The notes: generated from the letters alone by a model not told the origin. DNA of 64,000 nt from Vogesella indigofera (GCF_028548395.1 NZ_JAQQLA010000011.1:1-64000), one strand, 5' to 3'. Positions 1 to 9,149 are shown, counted from the first letter of the stretch. A program made the numbers and translations.

Positions 1-2798
1 ACACCGATCTGCTGATCCGTACCACCACGGTCGGTGACAGCGTTGACGAAGCGAACGAAACCTTCACCCTCGGTGCCACGCTGAGCAGCAACGGCAGCAG
101 CTATGGCGACAGTGCCACCGCTACCATCGTCGACGACGACATCCCTTCCATCTTCTTCGGCGCGAGCGACACCGCCAGCGGCGACATCACCGTGCCGGAA
201 GGCGAGCCGGCGACCTTCGAACTGCACGTCACAGCTGCTGCCGCCGGTAGCACGCTAGTACTGACGCTGGCTAACGGCAGCGCGCTGAGCCCCGACGATT
301 ATGCGGCCGGTACCTTCGAGTACAGTACTGACAACGGTGTCAGCTGGAGCAGCTACAGCGGTGCCATCGCGTTGGCCACAGGCGATACCGATCTGCTGAT
401 TCGTACCACCACGGTGGGTGATAATGCGGAGGAAATTGATGAAACCTTCACCCTCGGTGCCACGCTGAGCAGCAACGGCAGCAGCTATGGTGACAGCGCC
501 ACCGCCACCATTATTGATGATGACACCCCGACCATTTTCTTCGGTGCGAGCGACACCGCCAGCGGTGACATCTTGGTGCCGGAAGGCGAGCCGGCTACTT
601 TCGAGCTGCACGTCACCAGTGCCGCCACCGGCAGCACGCTGCAGCTGACCCTGGCCGACGGCACGGCGCTGAGTCCGGCGGACTACGCTTCCGGTACCTT
701 CCAGTACAGCACCGACAATGGCGTCAGCTGGACGATCTACAGCGGTAGCATCGCCTTGGCTGCAGGTGATACCGATCTGCTGATCCGTACCACCACAGCG
801 GAGGATAGTGTCGACGAGGCCGATGAAACCTTCACCCTCGCTGCCACGCTGAGCAGCAGTGGCAACAACTATGGTGACAGCGCCAGCGCCACCATCGTCG
901 ACGACGACACCCCGAAAATCTTCTTCGGTGCGAGTGACACGGCAACCGGCAACATTCTGGTGCCGGAAGGCGAGCTGGCCACCTTCGAGCTGCACATCAC
1001 CGGCGCCGCCGCCGGCAGCACGCTGGTGCTGACCCTGGCCGACGGTACGGCGCTGAGCCCGGCGGACTACGCTTCTGGCAACTTCCAGTACAGCACTAAT
1101 AATGGCGTCAGCTGGACCATCTACAGTGGCAGCATCGCCTTGGCCGCCGGCGATACCGACCTGCTGATCCGTACCACCACGGCAGAGGATAGTGTCGACG
1201 AGGCCGATGAAACCTTCACCCTCGGTGCCACGCTGAGCAGTAACGGCAGCAGCTACGGCGACAGCGCCATCGCCACCATCGTCGACGACGACACTCCGAA
1301 AATTTTCTTCGGCGAGAGCGACACCGCCAGCGGCAACATCACCGTACCGGAAGGCCAGCTGGCTACCTTCGAGTTGCACATCACCGGCGCCGCCGCCGGC
1401 AGCACGTTGCAACTGACCCTGGCCGACGGCACCGCGCTGAGCCCGGCGGACTACGCTTCCGGCAGCTTCCAGTACAGCAGTGACGGCGGCAGCAGCTGGA
1501 CGACCTACAGCGGCAGCATCACGTTGGCCGCGGGCGACAGCAACCTGCTGATCCGCACCACCACGGTGGATGACAGCAGTGACGAAGCAAACGAAACCTT
1601 CACCCTCGCTGCCACGCTGAGCAGCAACGGCAGCACTTACCAGGACAGCGCCACCGCCACCATCGTGGATGACGACTATCCGCCACCGGTGTTCTACGGT
1701 GATGACGGCGCTTGGCAGATGAACTACGACTCCAAGCACCAGACGTTCGACCTGCGTGCCAAGAGCGGCAACATCACCCTGTTCGCCGGCCGCACCATTC
1801 ACTGGGACATCTGGGTCGACAATATCAATGCTGCCGGGCTCTCCCTGCTGGCATCGTCCTTGCCGACCGGCACCACCGGCTACTGGGAAAAACTGTATAC
1901 CGCCAACGGTGACACCCTGTTCCGCTTCTACCTGACTGCCGGTGAAAACGATGTAGTGATGAGCCAGAGCAGCAGCACCGGGCAGTTCGAGATCCAGCTG
2001 CTTGGTGGCGGCATCTCCGATAGCACCAACGTGCACATCATCAACTCGGACGAGTACGTGAAACCGCACAGCAACTACGCGGATAACTACGCCACAGACT
2101 TTGACAGTGCTACGGCGGGCAACGATGCCGATCGTGACTGGCTGAGCAGTGATACCAATGGTGGCGAGTTTGCGGTCAGCGGCCCGGTATCGGTTGCCGG
2201 ACAGACGCTGGATGTGCAGGGCGGCAATGACATGATTTACGGTAGTGTCGGCACAGACACCCTCAGCGGTGGTGCCGGTGACGATTTCATCGATGGTCGT
2301 GCCGGCAACGATACCCTGTATGGCGGTGCCGGTAACGACGTGCTGATGGGCGGGCTGGGCAATGACACCCTGTACGGCGGCGATGGCAACGATGTGCTGT
2401 ATGGCGGTTTCGGCAATGACACGCTGATTGGCGGCGCGGGCAGCGACACCTTCAAGTGGAGCCTTGGTGATCAGGGGCTGGGTGGTGGTGCGGCCACCGA
2501 TATCGTCAGCGTTAACGACTTTAAAACCAGTGAAGGTGACTCCCTCGATCTGCGCGACCTGCTACAAGGGGAAAACAGCAGTAATCTCCAGCAATACCTG
2601 CACTTCAGCGCGGACGGTAGCAACACGCTGGTCCAGATCAGTTACAGCGGTGAGTTCGACGGCAGTAACTATGGCACTGCCACCGATCAGCAGATTGTGC
2701 TGACCGGCGTGGCACTGGACACCCTGGCCGGGGTGGGGGCGACCGATCAGCAAATCATCGACATGCTGAAAAACAATTCCAACCTGAAAACGGATTGA
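1..2798 (+). CDS. Large repeat adhesin, 3' part (Calx-beta-like repeats, RTX, type I secretion C-terminus)
   Basis: The reading frame is already open at base 3, so this is the C-terminal ~930 residues of a longer protein. It holds four full 128-residue repeats starting near bases 150, 534, 918 and 1302, preceded by the end of another. Each has an IFFGASDTASG-type opening, an LSPADYASGTFQYS core and an acidic IVDDD close, resembling Calx-beta/immunoglobulin-like adhesin repeats. A unique ~180-residue domain follows, then six or so GGxGxD-type RTX nonapeptides (2218-2450) that should bind calcium. The last ~115 residues resemble the T1SS-143/VC_A0849-type secretion target domain. The architecture is that of LapA-like cell-surface adhesins exported through a TolC channel. 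The TolC-OmpA, lapG and lapD genes at 9-14 kb support this. The N-terminal retention module and LapG cleavage site lie outside the window. Confidence 0.88.
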   Translation, partial: TDLLIRTTTVGDSVDEANETFTLGATLSSNGSSYGDSATATIVDDDIPSIFFGASDTASGDITVPEGEPATFELHVTAAAAGSTLVLTLANGSALSPDDYAAGTFEYSTDNGVSWSSYSGAIALATGDTDLLIRTTTVGDNAEEIDETFTLGATLSSNGSSYGDSATATIIDDDTPTIFFGASDTASGDILVPEGEPATFELHVTSAATGSTLQLTLADGTALSPADYASGTFQYSTDNGVSWTIYSGSIALAAGDTDLLIRTTTAEDSVDEADETFTLAATLSSSGNNYGDSASATIVDDDTPKIFFGASDTATGNILVPEGELATFELHITGAAAGSTLVLTLADGTALSPADYASGNFQYSTNNGVSWTIYSGSIALAAGDTDLLIRTTTAEDSVDEADETFTLGATLSSNGSSYGDSAIATIVDDDTPKIFFGESDTASGNITVPEGQLATFELHITGAAAGSTLQLTLADGTALSPADYASGSFQYSSDGGSSWTTYSGSITLAAGDSNLLIRTTTVDDSSDEANETFTLAATLSSNGSTYQDSATATIVDDDYPPPVFYGDDGAWQMNYDSKHQTFDLRAKSGNITLFAGRTIHWDIWVDNINAAGLSLLASSLPTGTTGYWEKLYTANGDTLFRFYLTAGENDVVMSQSSSTGQFEIQLLGGGISDSTNVHIINSDEYVKPHSNYADNYATDFDSATAGNDADRDWLSSDTNGGEFAVSGPVSVAGQTLDVQGGNDMIYGSVGTDTLSGGAGDDFIDGRAGNDTLYGGAGNDVLMGGLGNDTLYGGDGNDVLYGGFGNDTLIGGAGSDTFKWSLGDQGLGGGAATDIVSVNDFKTSEGDSLDLRDLLQGENSSNLQQYLHFSADGSNTLVQISYSGEFDGSNYGTATDQQIVLTGVALDTLAGVGATDQQIIDMLKNNSNLKTD
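150..1688 (+). repeat. Four tandem 384-bp repeats within the adhesin gene
   Basis: The segment ATCTTCTTCGG or ATTTTCTTCGG recurs at 150, 534, 918 and 1302, exactly 384 bp (128 codons) apart, and the intervening DNA is highly similar. The fourth unit runs into unique sequence near 1689. At least one further, partial unit precedes base 150. Such arrays usually vary in copy number between strains and are prone to assembly collapse. Confidence 0.93.
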
Positions 2799-2820
2799 GG
2801 CAAGGGGAAAAGGGGAACAA

Positions 2821-2888
2821 AAGGCCGGCAACGGCTTGAGAGCAGTCAGAGTCCACTGGCTGATCTCAGGCAGTTGCCGGTCTTTTTT
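2821..2888 (+). terminator. Terminator of the adhesin gene
   Basis: GCCGGCAAC (2823-2831) pairs with GTTGCCGGT (2872-2880), with a second inner stem (TGAGAGCAG against CTGATCTCA), followed by a run of T residues at 2881-2889. Confidence 0.75.
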
Positions 2889-2907
2889 TGTTATCCGAGG
2901 TTGGGCT

Positions 2908-2918
2908 TGCGGCCAACC
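2908..2918 (-). repeat. GGTTGGCCGCA repeat copy
   Basis: Exact core copy on the minus strand. It forms the right arm of an 8-bp hairpin (GAGGTTGG 2897-2904 / CCAACCTC 2913-2920) between the adhesin terminator and the EAL gene. Confidence 0.9.
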
Positions 2919-2976
2919 TCACTTAAACTGGAACAGCAATTGCTAGTCTGTGTACAACTTTTGCCGGAGCGTTGCT

Positions 2977-4182
2977 GTGAATAACATACCGATGCGGGAT
3001 TCCCTGGTACTGAACTCCCACTTTCAGCCCATCTATAGCTTGGCGCACCGGCGCACGGTTGGCATGGAGGCGCTGCTGCGGGCGTCGGAGGACGAGGTCT
3101 CGCTGTCGCCGCTGGAGGTGTACCAGCGCTATATCCGCCGCGACGAGCGGGTGGCGATGGACCTGGCGGTGTGTGCCGCGCATTGCCAGCGCTTTGCCGC
3201 CGCCGGCCATGCCCAGCGCTGGCTGTTCCTCAATGTCGATGCCATGACGCTGTCCGATCCTGACTATGCGACGCAGCTGGGCGAGATCATCGTGGCGTCC
3301 GGCATCGCGCCGCAGTCGGTGGTGCTGGAGGTGCTGGAGCAGGCGATCGAGCTGGATGCGCGGCTGCTGGAGGGGGTGGCGCTGTTGCGGGAGCAGGGCT
3401 GCCTGCTGGCGATCGACGATTTCGGCGTCGGCCATTCCAATATCGACCGGGTGTGCAGCCTGGAGCCGGATTTCGTCAAGTTTGACCGCCACCTGCTGCG
3501 CAGCGCGGTGACCCAGCAGCGCACGCGCACCCTATTGTCGCGCCTGGTGCGGCTGATGCACGAGATTGGTGCGCTGGTGGTGGTGGAAGGGGTGGAAAGC
3601 GACTCCGACGTGGTGGTGGCGCTGGATTCCGGCTGCGACCTGGTGCAGGGCTACTACGTGGCACGCCCTGCGGCGGTGCCGGACAGCGACCAGCTGATCA
3701 CGCCGCGGCTCGACGCCAAGTGGGACGAGCTGATGAACCGCGAACTGCTACGGCGCAAGCTCAACCGTCGCCAGATGGAGTTGTCGCGGCAGGCCTTTGT
3801 GCAGACGGCGATCGCGCTGATGCAGGGTAGCGAATTCGAGGTGGCGGCAAAACCGATGTTGCAGCTGCCGGACGTGATCCGCTGCTTCCTGCTGGATCAG
3901 GAAGGCCGCCAGCAGGGGCGCAACCTCAATTCCGGGCGCAACGGGAACGGGGACAATCTGCGCTTTTCCCCGCTGGAGGACACCACCGGCGCGGTGTGGT
4001 CGCGGCGCGCCTATTTCCAGCACGCGATCGACCAGCCCGGTGTGCTGTACATGAGCGAGCCCTACCTGTCGATGACCGATACCCGCATCTGCGTCACGCT
4101 GTCGATGGCGATCGAGATCGACGAGGTGCAGCACGTGCTGTGCAGCGACGTGCTGATGCCGGGGGCGGGGCGCAGCCTGTAG
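2977..4182 (+). CDS. EAL-domain c-di-GMP phosphodiesterase with C-terminal sensor-like domain
   Basis: The EAL domain fills roughly residues 8-255. Visible motifs are MEALLR (near residue 31), LFLNVD, LEVLEQ, AIDDFGVGHSN (near 147), VKFD, VVEGVES and QGYYVARP. The catalytic metal and substrate residues therefore look present and c-di-GMP hydrolysis is likely. The last ~130 residues (FFLLDQEG-like start, RRAYFQHAIDQP, YMSEPYLSMTDTRICVTLS) resemble the YkuI C-terminal/Cache-type sensor fold. I chose GTG 2977 because CGGAG lies seven bases upstream; GTG 2950 and ATG 2992 are alternatives. It follows the adhesin gene in the same direction but after a terminator. It may lower the c-di-GMP pool read by LapD; that link is inference. 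Confidence 0.85.
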   Translation: MNNIPMRDSLVLNSHFQPIYSLAHRRTVGMEALLRASEDEVSLSPLEVYQRYIRRDERVAMDLAVCAAHCQRFAAAGHAQRWLFLNVDAMTLSDPDYATQLGEIIVASGIAPQSVVLEVLEQAIELDARLLEGVALLREQGCLLAIDDFGVGHSNIDRVCSLEPDFVKFDRHLLRSAVTQQRTRTLLSRLVRLMHEIGALVVVEGVESDSDVVVALDSGCDLVQGYYVARPAAVPDSDQLITPRLDAKWDELMNRELLRRKLNRRQMELSRQAFVQTAIALMQGSEFEVAAKPMLQLPDVIRCFLLDQEGRQQGRNLNSGRNGNGDNLRFSPLEDTTGAVWSRRAYFQHAIDQPGVLYMSEPYLSMTDTRICVTLSMAIEIDEVQHVLCSDVLMPGAGRSL

Positions 4183-4202
4183 CCGTTGCCGGCACCAAGC
4201 AG

Positions 4203-4228
4203 AAAGGTGACTCGCGAGTCGCCTTTTT
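4203..4228. terminator. Bidirectional terminator between convergent EAL gene and dolP
   Basis: AAAGGTGACTCGCGAGTCGC forms a near-perfect hairpin followed by TTTTT on the plus strand. The minus strand also ends in a T-rich tail (CTTTC), suiting the convergent genes on each side. Confidence 0.7.
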
Positions 4229-4245
4229 GCTTGCCGTGGTGGTGC

Positions 4246-4848
4246 TCAGTTACCGGGCTGGATGCTGGCCGCCGGCGTCTCGGCCAGCGTTTCGAACAGG
4301 GTGACCACCTGCTGTACACCGCTGGTGCGGCTGGCGACATCGGCGGCGGCGGCGCCTTCGCTGGCGGTGACCAGGCCAAGCAGGTAGACCACGCCGCGGT
4401 CAGTCACCACCTTGATCGCTTGTGGCGGGTAGCCCTTGCCTTCCAGCAGGCGGGTGCGCACCTTGGTGGTGATCCACAGGTCATTGTTCTTCTGCGCCAG
4501 CGTCGCGACCGGTGCCACCACCAGGTGGTTGTAGACGCGCTGCACGTTCGGCGTGCCGCGCACCATCATCTCGATTTCCTGGCGTTGTGCCTCGTTCAGC
4601 GCCTCGCCGCTGATCAGCACCGCACGGTTGTAGCTGGTGATGCTGATGCGGGCGCCGGCAAAGCGTTCGCTGCTCTGGCGCAGCGACTTCAGCTCGATGG
4701 CCTGGTCCTCGACATAGGCGCCGCTGGTACGGCGGTCGGTGGCCACCAGCGCACCGGCAGCAACGCCGCCGGCAACCAGCGGGAAGCAGGCACTGAGACT
4801 GGCGGCGGCGCTGCTAGCCAGCAGCAGCGCGAACAAACGGTTTTTCAT
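4246..4848 (-). CDS. dolP: BON-domain outer-membrane lipoprotein DolP (YraP family)
   Basis: A signal peptide ends in an LSAC lipobox, so the mature protein is a lipoprotein. Two BON domains follow, with patterns such as ITSYNRAVLISGEAL, VYNHLVV, LWITTKVRTRLL and VTDRGVVYLLGLV. DolP binds anionic phospholipid and supports outer-membrane integrity and envelope quality control. ATG 4848 is preferred because GGAGG (4859-4855) is six bases upstream; the ATG just before it sits too close. The start overlaps the diaA stop by one base (TGATG), so translation is probably coupled. The order lpoA-yraN-diaA-dolP matches the Escherichia coli cluster. Confidence 0.9.
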   Translation of the reverse strand: MKNRLFALLLASSAAASLSACFPLVAGGVAAGALVATDRRTSGAYVEDQAIELKSLRQSSERFAGARISITSYNRAVLISGEALNEAQRQEIEMMVRGTPNVQRVYNHLVVAPVATLAQKNNDLWITTKVRTRLLEGKGYPPQAIKVVTDRGVVYLLGLVTASEGAAAADVASRTSGVQQVVTLFETLAETPAASIQPGN

Positions 4849-5438
4849 CATTCTCCTCCGAGCAGCATGCAATCGATGGCATCGCACAGCGCATGGATCA
4901 ACAAGATATGAACTTCCTGAATGCGCGCGGTGCGCAGACTCGGCACATTCAGGTGGATGTCTTCCGGTGACAGGATTTCCGCGATCTGGCCGCCGTCCTT
5001 GCCGGTGAGGGCAATCACGCCCATGCCGCGTTCGTGCGCGGCATAGATCGCCTCGATGACGTTGGCGGAGTTGCCGGAGGTGGAGATCGCCAGTAGTAGG
5101 TCGTTGTGGTGGCCCAGCGCCCGCACCTGCTTGGAAAAGATCATGTCGAAATCGTAGTCGTTGCCGATAGCGCTGAGGATCGAACTGTCGGTGGCCAGCG
5201 ACATCGCCGCCAGCCCCGGGCGTTCCTTCTCGAAGCGGCCGATCATTTCCGCGGCAAAGTGCTGCGCATCGGCGGCGGAACCGCCGTTGCCGCAGGCGAG
5301 GATCTTGCCCTCGTTCATCAGGCTGCTGACCATGCGCTCTGCGGCCAGCGCCACGGCCGGCGACAGCTCGTCCATCACCTGCTGCTTGATGGCGATGCTT
5401 TCAAGGAAGTGTCCGCTGACACGTTCGATCAAATCCAT
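4848..5438 (-). CDS. diaA: SIS-domain protein DiaA (DnaA initiator-associating protein)
   Basis: This 196-residue protein has a single SIS fold, with [20 protein letters not shown] and [17 protein letters not shown] as the sugar-phosphate-binding loops. It belongs to the DiaA/GmhA family; DiaA assists DnaA assembly at the origin, whereas GmhA makes heptose. The neighbours yraN and dolP favour DiaA. ATG 5438 follows AAAGGA and gives the usual DiaA length of 196 residues. It is the third gene of lpoA-yraN-diaA-dolP and overlaps dolP by one base. Confidence 0.87.
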   Translation of the reverse strand: MDLIERVSGHFLESIAIKQQVMDELSPAVALAAERMVSSLMNEGKILACGNGGSAADAQHFAAEMIGRFEKERPGLAAMSLATDSSILSAIGNDYDFDMIFSKQVRALGHHNDLLLAISTSGNSANVIEAIYAAHERGMGVIALTGKDGGQIAEILSPEDIHLNVPSLRTARIQEVHILLIHALCDAIDCMLLGGE

Positions 5439-5461
5439 GTTTTTCCTTTGGTCGGTGGCGC

Positions 5462-5800
5462 TTAACCGAAAATGTTTTTCAGCCACCGGGCCTGTTCGCT
5501 GCCATCGAACAGCACGGCGTCGAAACGGCAGGGGGCATCAATGCGTTTGCTGCTGAGGTAAAGGTTGGCCGCAGTGTGCAGCTTGTGCTGCTTGGCGCTG
5601 CCGATGCTGGCGGCGGCGCCGCCGAAGTGGGCCGATTGCCGGGCACGTACTTCGACGAACACCCAGTAGGCGCCGTCACGCATCACCAGATCCAGTTCGC
5701 CCTGCCGGCAGTGCCAGTTGCGTTCCACCAGCGTCAGCCCCTGCAGCTGCAGGAAACGGCAGGCCAGCGCTTCGTAGTGGTCGCCACTGGCCTTGCTCAT
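5462..5800 (-). CDS. yraN: YraN family endonuclease-like protein (UPF0102)
   Basis: This 112-residue protein has the PD-(D/E)XK-like core seen in the family: GELDLVM then WVFVEVRAR. Its cellular role is not established. ATG 5800 overlaps the lpoA stop by four bases (ATGA), so it is translated as part of the lpoA-yraN-diaA-dolP cluster. One GGTTGGCCGCA repeat sits inside the gene at 5563 and encodes part of an AANL peptide. Confidence 0.88.
   Translation of the reverse strand: MSKASGDHYEALACRFLQLQGLTLVERNWHCRQGELDLVMRDGAYWVFVEVRARQSAHFGGAAASIGSAKQHKLHTAANLYLSSKRIDAPCRFDAVLFDGSEQARWLKNIFG
5563..5573 (+). repeat. GGTTGGCCGCA repeat copy inside yraN
   Basis: Exact core with the full AA flank (5561). 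On the coding strand it is read as GCGGCCAACCTT (A-N-L). Confidence 0.9.
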
Positions 5801-6927
5801 TGCGACTCGCCGCGGATGGCGGTCGGCAGCTCGCGCTGGATCACCCAGTCCTTGCCCAGTTGCAGGTCGCCGGTGACGCCACGCAGGCGGATGCTGGCCG
5901 GATTGCGACTCTGCCCCAGCGCCTTGCCGAGGCGGAAGGCATCCACTCCCAGCGCGTACAGGCGTTCGGTGGCCTTGGTCAGCGGCGTGGCCGGTCGGGC
6001 GATGCCGGCGGCGTCCGGGTGATTGGGCATCAGGAACCACGGCATGTCGACGAAGTGCACGCCGTCCAGTGCCGGTGCCGCTTGCCGGGTGTTGATCAGC
6101 GAGGTGGCGTAGGCGGCCAGTTCAGCCGGCAGCAGCGCACGGCTGGCCTCGGCCTCCTTGTCGTCCAGTGCCAGGAACACGCTGTCGGCACCAGCCAGCA
6201 GCGTGCTCAACTGCGCGCCGTCCGGCTGCGTCATGTTCAGTTCCAGCGGCGCGCTCGGATGACGCTGCGTCCAGCTCTCGCTGAAGGCGGCGCGCAGGCG
6301 TGTCGACAGCGCATCGTTATTGAACAGCACCAGCGGCGCCTTGCGGCCGTCGTCGCGCATCATGCGTGCGATCTGGCGCGCTTCGCTCTCGACCGCCAGC
6401 GACAGGCTCCATACCTTGCCGCCGGCCGGCGCCTTGCTCAGCGTATTCAGTACCAGTGTCGGCACGCTGGCCTGCGCCGCTACGTTGGCCGCACCCTCGC
6501 GGGTCAGCGGTCCGACGATCACGTTGGCGCCGGCCGCCAGCAGCTGCTGGTAGCCCTTCACCGCGTCGTTCTCGCTGGCCAGTGCGACGAAGCTGAGCTG
6601 GACGTTGCTGTCCTGCTGCGCGGCGGCGTCGAAACCGGCCTTCACCACCTGGGCGGCATCACCCAGCTGCGGTGCTTCCACCGGCAGCAGCAGCCCCAGA
6701 TGCAGGCGTGGTTTGTTGTCGCTGAGCTTGGCGGCAGGCGTGGCGGGGGCCGCGACGGCAGGGCTGGCCAGCGGTGCGGAGGCAGCGCTGGCGCCGATGT
6801 TCCGGAGCGTTTGCTGATTTTGCTGAAGGATATAGCCCGGCGACTGTGCAGCGGCTACACTTGCCGCCATTAAAACGGCTGTGCCGGATAACCAGGGAGC
6901 CAAAACGTGCAGACAATGCTTGATCAC
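5797..6927 (-). CDS. lpoA: Penicillin-binding protein activator, LpoA/LppC family
   Basis: An N-terminal signal segment ([17 protein letters not shown]) precedes a periplasmic-binding-protein-like domain: [47 protein letters not shown] and [12 protein letters not shown]. LpoA stimulates PBP1A during peptidoglycan synthesis. At 376 residues it has the C-terminal domain but lacks the long N-terminal TPR domain of the enterobacterial protein. I see no lipobox cysteine. The GTG start at 6927 has no clear ribosome site, so the true start could be internal. It lies head to head with rsmI, with starts only a few bases apart. Confidence 0.78.
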   Translation of the reverse strand: MIKHCLHVLAPWLSGTAVLMAASVAAAQSPGYILQQNQQTLRNIGASAASAPLASPAVAAPATPAAKLSDNKPRLHLGLLLPVEAPQLGDAAQVVKAGFDAAAQQDSNVQLSFVALASENDAVKGYQQLLAAGANVIVGPLTREGAANVAAQASVPTLVLNTLSKAPAGGKVWSLSLAVESEARQIARMMRDDGRKAPLVLFNNDALSTRLRAAFSESWTQRHPSAPLELNMTQPDGAQLSTLLAGADSVFLALDDKEAEASRALLPAELAAYATSLINTRQAAPALDGVHFVDMPWFLMPNHPDAAGIARPATPLTKATERLYALGVDAFRLGKALGQSRNPASIRLRGVTGDLQLGKDWVIQRELPTAIRGESQ

Positions 6928-6930
6928 TTG

Positions 6931-7803
6931 ATGAATTCTGCCCAGGAAACGTTTGTCAACGGGTCATTATATGTGCTGGCCACGCCGATTGGGAATCTGG
7001 CTGATGTGACACTGCGCGCCATTGCCGGGTTCCACGCCGCGGACATTGTTTTGGCGGAAGATACCCGCGTCACCGGCAGCCTGCTGGCCGCCTACGGCAT
7101 CAGCAAGAAACTGGTCAGCCTGCGCGAACACAACGAGCGCGAAATGGCGGCCAGCGTGATCCGCTGGTTGCAGGAGGGCAAGATCGTGGTGCAGGTATCG
7201 GACGCCGGCACGCCGGGCATTTCCGACCCCGGTGCCCGCCTGGCGCAGGCAGTGTGGGCCGCCGGCCTGCGCGTGGTGCCGGTGGCCGGCGCCTCGGCGG
7301 TGATCGCCGCCTTGTCCGCCAGCGGGCTGGATACCGCGCGCTTCCTGTTCCACGGCTTTTTGCCGCCCAAGCGCGGCCAACGTTGCAAGACGCTGCAGCA
7401 ATGGCAGGACGCCGACTACGCGGTGGTCTGCTACGAGGCGCCACATCGCATCCTGGAGTGCGTGGAAGACGTCGCCGCCACCCTCGGTGCGGAACGACCG
7501 CTGATTCTGGCACGCGAGCTGACCAAGACCTTCGAGACCTTCCTGCGCCTGCCGGCAGCCGAACTGGCCGAGCGCATCCGCAGCGACAGCAACCAGCAGC
7601 GCGGCGAGTGCGTGCTGATCATCGACGCCGCCGCGCCGGTGGCGCAGACGGCGGACAGCCTGCCACCGCCGGCGCTGGCGCTGCTCGCCGAGCTGGCGGC
7701 GGTGCTGCCGACCAAGCAGGCGGCGGCGATTGTGGCGACGCATTACGACCTCAACAAGAAGCAGCTGTACGAGCGCGCGCTGCAGCTGAAAGTGGCGGAC
7801 TGA
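6931..7803 (+). CDS. rsmI: 16S rRNA (cytidine1402-2'-O)-methyltransferase RsmI
   Basis: RsmI methylates the ribose of C1402 of 16S rRNA in the decoding centre. The tetrapyrrole-methylase fold is clear: [59 protein letters not shown] and [17 protein letters not shown] 6931 gives 290 residues, the normal length. GTG 6907 would extend it into the lpoA start. Neither choice has a convincing ribosome site. Confidence 0.93.
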   Translation: MNSAQETFVNGSLYVLATPIGNLADVTLRAIAGFHAADIVLAEDTRVTGSLLAAYGISKKLVSLREHNEREMAASVIRWLQEGKIVVQVSDAGTPGISDPGARLAQAVWAAGLRVVPVAGASAVIAALSASGLDTARFLFHGFLPPKRGQRCKTLQQWQDADYAVVCYEAPHRILECVEDVAATLGAERPLILARELTKTFETFLRLPAAELAERIRSDSNQQRGECVLIIDAAAPVAQTADSLPPPALALLAELAAVLPTKQAAAIVATHYDLNKKQLYERALQLKVAD

Positions 7804-7805
7804 GC

Positions 7806-7833
7806 TTTACAAGGCGTAATGCCGCTTATATAA
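7806..7833 (+). promoter_or_regulatory. Sigma-70 promoter of tRNA-Leu
   Basis: TTTACA (7806-7811) and a perfect TATAAT (7828-7833) are 16 bp apart, about 20 bp before the tRNA. Confidence 0.75.
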
Positions 7834-7853
7834 TGCGCGTCTTGGATTTTTTC

Positions 7854-7938
7854 GCCCGGGTGGCGAAATTGGTAGACGCAGGGGACTCAAAATCCCCCGC
7901 CGCAAGGTGTGCCGGTTCGAGTCCGGCCCCGGGCACCA
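7854..7938 (+). tRNA. tRNA-Leu (anticodon CAA)
   Basis: The acceptor stem GCCCGGG pairs with CCCGGGC and is followed by A-CCA encoded in the DNA. The anticodon stem GGGGA/TCCCC encloses loop CTCAAAA, giving anticodon CAA for UUG codons. A long variable arm, expected for leucine tRNAs, and the T loop GGTTCGAGTCC are present. Confidence 0.96.
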
Positions 7939-7962
7939 CGAAAAAATCTGAAGCACCGCATC

Positions 7963-7997
7963 AAACCCGCACAGCACAGGCTCTGCGGGTTTTTTGT
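7963..7997 (+). terminator. Terminator of tRNA-Leu
   Basis: AAACCCGCA (7963-7971) pairs with TGCGGGTTT (7984-7992), followed by TTTT. The ~295 bases from here to the next gene hold no other feature I can recognise. Confidence 0.8.
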
Positions 7998-8293
7998 TGT
8001 CTGCTTTTCGCCGCCAGCGGCTCCCGGTCGCTTGCCCCTGATCGCCACGGCGGCGCCGCGGTCGCCGTTTTCACATGGTGGCCGTACGAACAGTGAATGT
8101 CACGGGATGAGTCCCTCTCGATGTTCCGGTGCCGCGGATCACGGCAGCCGGTCGTGCTTCGGCTATAACACAGCGCAGGGTGGCCACGCGCCGTGCTGTC
8201 AGCGGGGGCGTGCTGATGCGGCCAAGCGGCCCCGCGCTGCCGTCGGAACAGGTTATCGGCGGCCTGCTTAATTCATCCGGAACAGGATTCTCC

Positions 8294-9064
8294 ATGTCAC
8301 TTGTCGATACCCACTTGCATCTGGATGCGGCGGAGTTTGCGGCCAACCGTGCGCAGCTGTGGCAACAGGCCCGCGCTGGCGGTGTCAGCCATGCCATCGT
8401 GCCGGCGGTGATGGCGGATACCTTTGACGAAGTGCTGGCGATGCGGGAACAGTTCGGCGTCGATGTCGCCTTCGGGCTGCATCCGCTGTATCTGGCGCGG
8501 CATCGGGATGAACATCTGGAACTGCTGGCCGACTACCTGGCGCGGCAACGTCCGGTTGCGGTCGGCGAGTGCGGGCTGGATTTCTTTGTGCCGGGGCTGG
8601 ATCCGCAGCAGCAGGAATACTGGTTGCAGGCGCAGCTGAAGCTGGCGCGCCGCTTCGAGCTGCCGGTGATCCTGCATGCGCGCCGTTCGCATGACCGCAT
8701 CCTCAAATACCTGCGCCAGCACAAGGTTCGTGGCGGCGTGGTGCACGCCTTCAACGGCAGCCTGCAGCAGGCGAATGCCTTTATTGATCTGGGCTTCTGC
8801 CTCGGTTTTGGCGGCGCGATGACCTACCAGGGTTCGCAACGCATCCGCAGGTTGGCCGCAACGCTGCCACTGTCGGCGATCGTGCTGGAGACCGATGGCC
8901 CGGACATCCCGCCGGAGTGGGCACCGGCGGTACCGAATACACCGGACAACCTGCCCAGGATTGCCACGGTGCTGGCCGCGCTGCGCGGTGTGCCGCTGGC
9001 CGACATCGCCGCCGCGACGGCCGCAAACGCGGCGCGGGTGTTCCCGGCCATGCTGGTGCCGTAG
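8294..9064 (+). CDS. TatD family metal-dependent hydrolase (YjjV-like)
   Basis: The TIM-barrel metallohydrolase family is marked by VDTHLHLD (metal-binding HxH), FGLHPLY, VAVGECGLDF, LPVILHARRSHD, GVVHAFNGS and VLETDGPDIPP. Members are putative 3'-5' DNases; the exact substrate is unknown. At 256 residues it is the normal length. ATG 8294 follows AGGA and begins directly at the barrel. The repeat at 8850 encodes RLAAT within it. Confidence 0.9.
   Translation: MSLVDTHLHLDAAEFAANRAQLWQQARAGGVSHAIVPAVMADTFDEVLAMREQFGVDVAFGLHPLYLARHRDEHLELLADYLARQRPVAVGECGLDFFVPGLDPQQQEYWLQAQLKLARRFELPVILHARRSHDRILKYLRQHKVRGGVVHAFNGSLQQANAFIDLGFCLGFGGAMTYQGSQRIRRLAATLPLSAIVLETDGPDIPPEWAPAVPNTPDNLPRIATVLAALRGVPLADIAAATAANAARVFPAMLVP
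8850..8860 (+). repeat. GGTTGGCCGCA repeat copy inside the tatD-family gene
   Basis: Exact core, extended on the right to CAA; read in frame as R-L-A-A-T. Confidence 0.9.
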
Positions 9065-9096
9065 CGCCGGCGCCGCTTGCCCGCGAGGTGGACGTA

Positions 9097-9128
9097 AAAA
9101 AAGTGGCCGGATTAACCGGCCACTTGGC
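9097..9128. terminator. Bidirectional terminator between tatD-family gene and TolC-OmpA gene
   Basis: AAGTGGCCGG (9101-9110), a five-base loop, then CCGGCCACTT (9116-9125). The minus strand runs into a T tract (complement of 9096-9102), so it serves the leftward gene best. Confidence 0.8.
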
Positions 9129-9149
9129 GTTGGGCTGCACTACTTATGT

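Noticed and set aside
150..1688. CRISPR array
   Set aside because: The regular repeats are 384 bp, coding and without variable spacers; no cas genes are present.
255..2069. Long open frame (604 codons) on the minus strand opposite the adhesin repeats
   Set aside because: It mirrors the codon pattern of the repeated gene; its translation is Val/Gly/Gln-rich without any domain, and it repeats with the same 128-codon period.
4186..4911. Plus-strand open frame across dolP
   Set aside because: It is antisense to the BON-domain lipoprotein, which has a signal peptide, lipobox and ribosome site.
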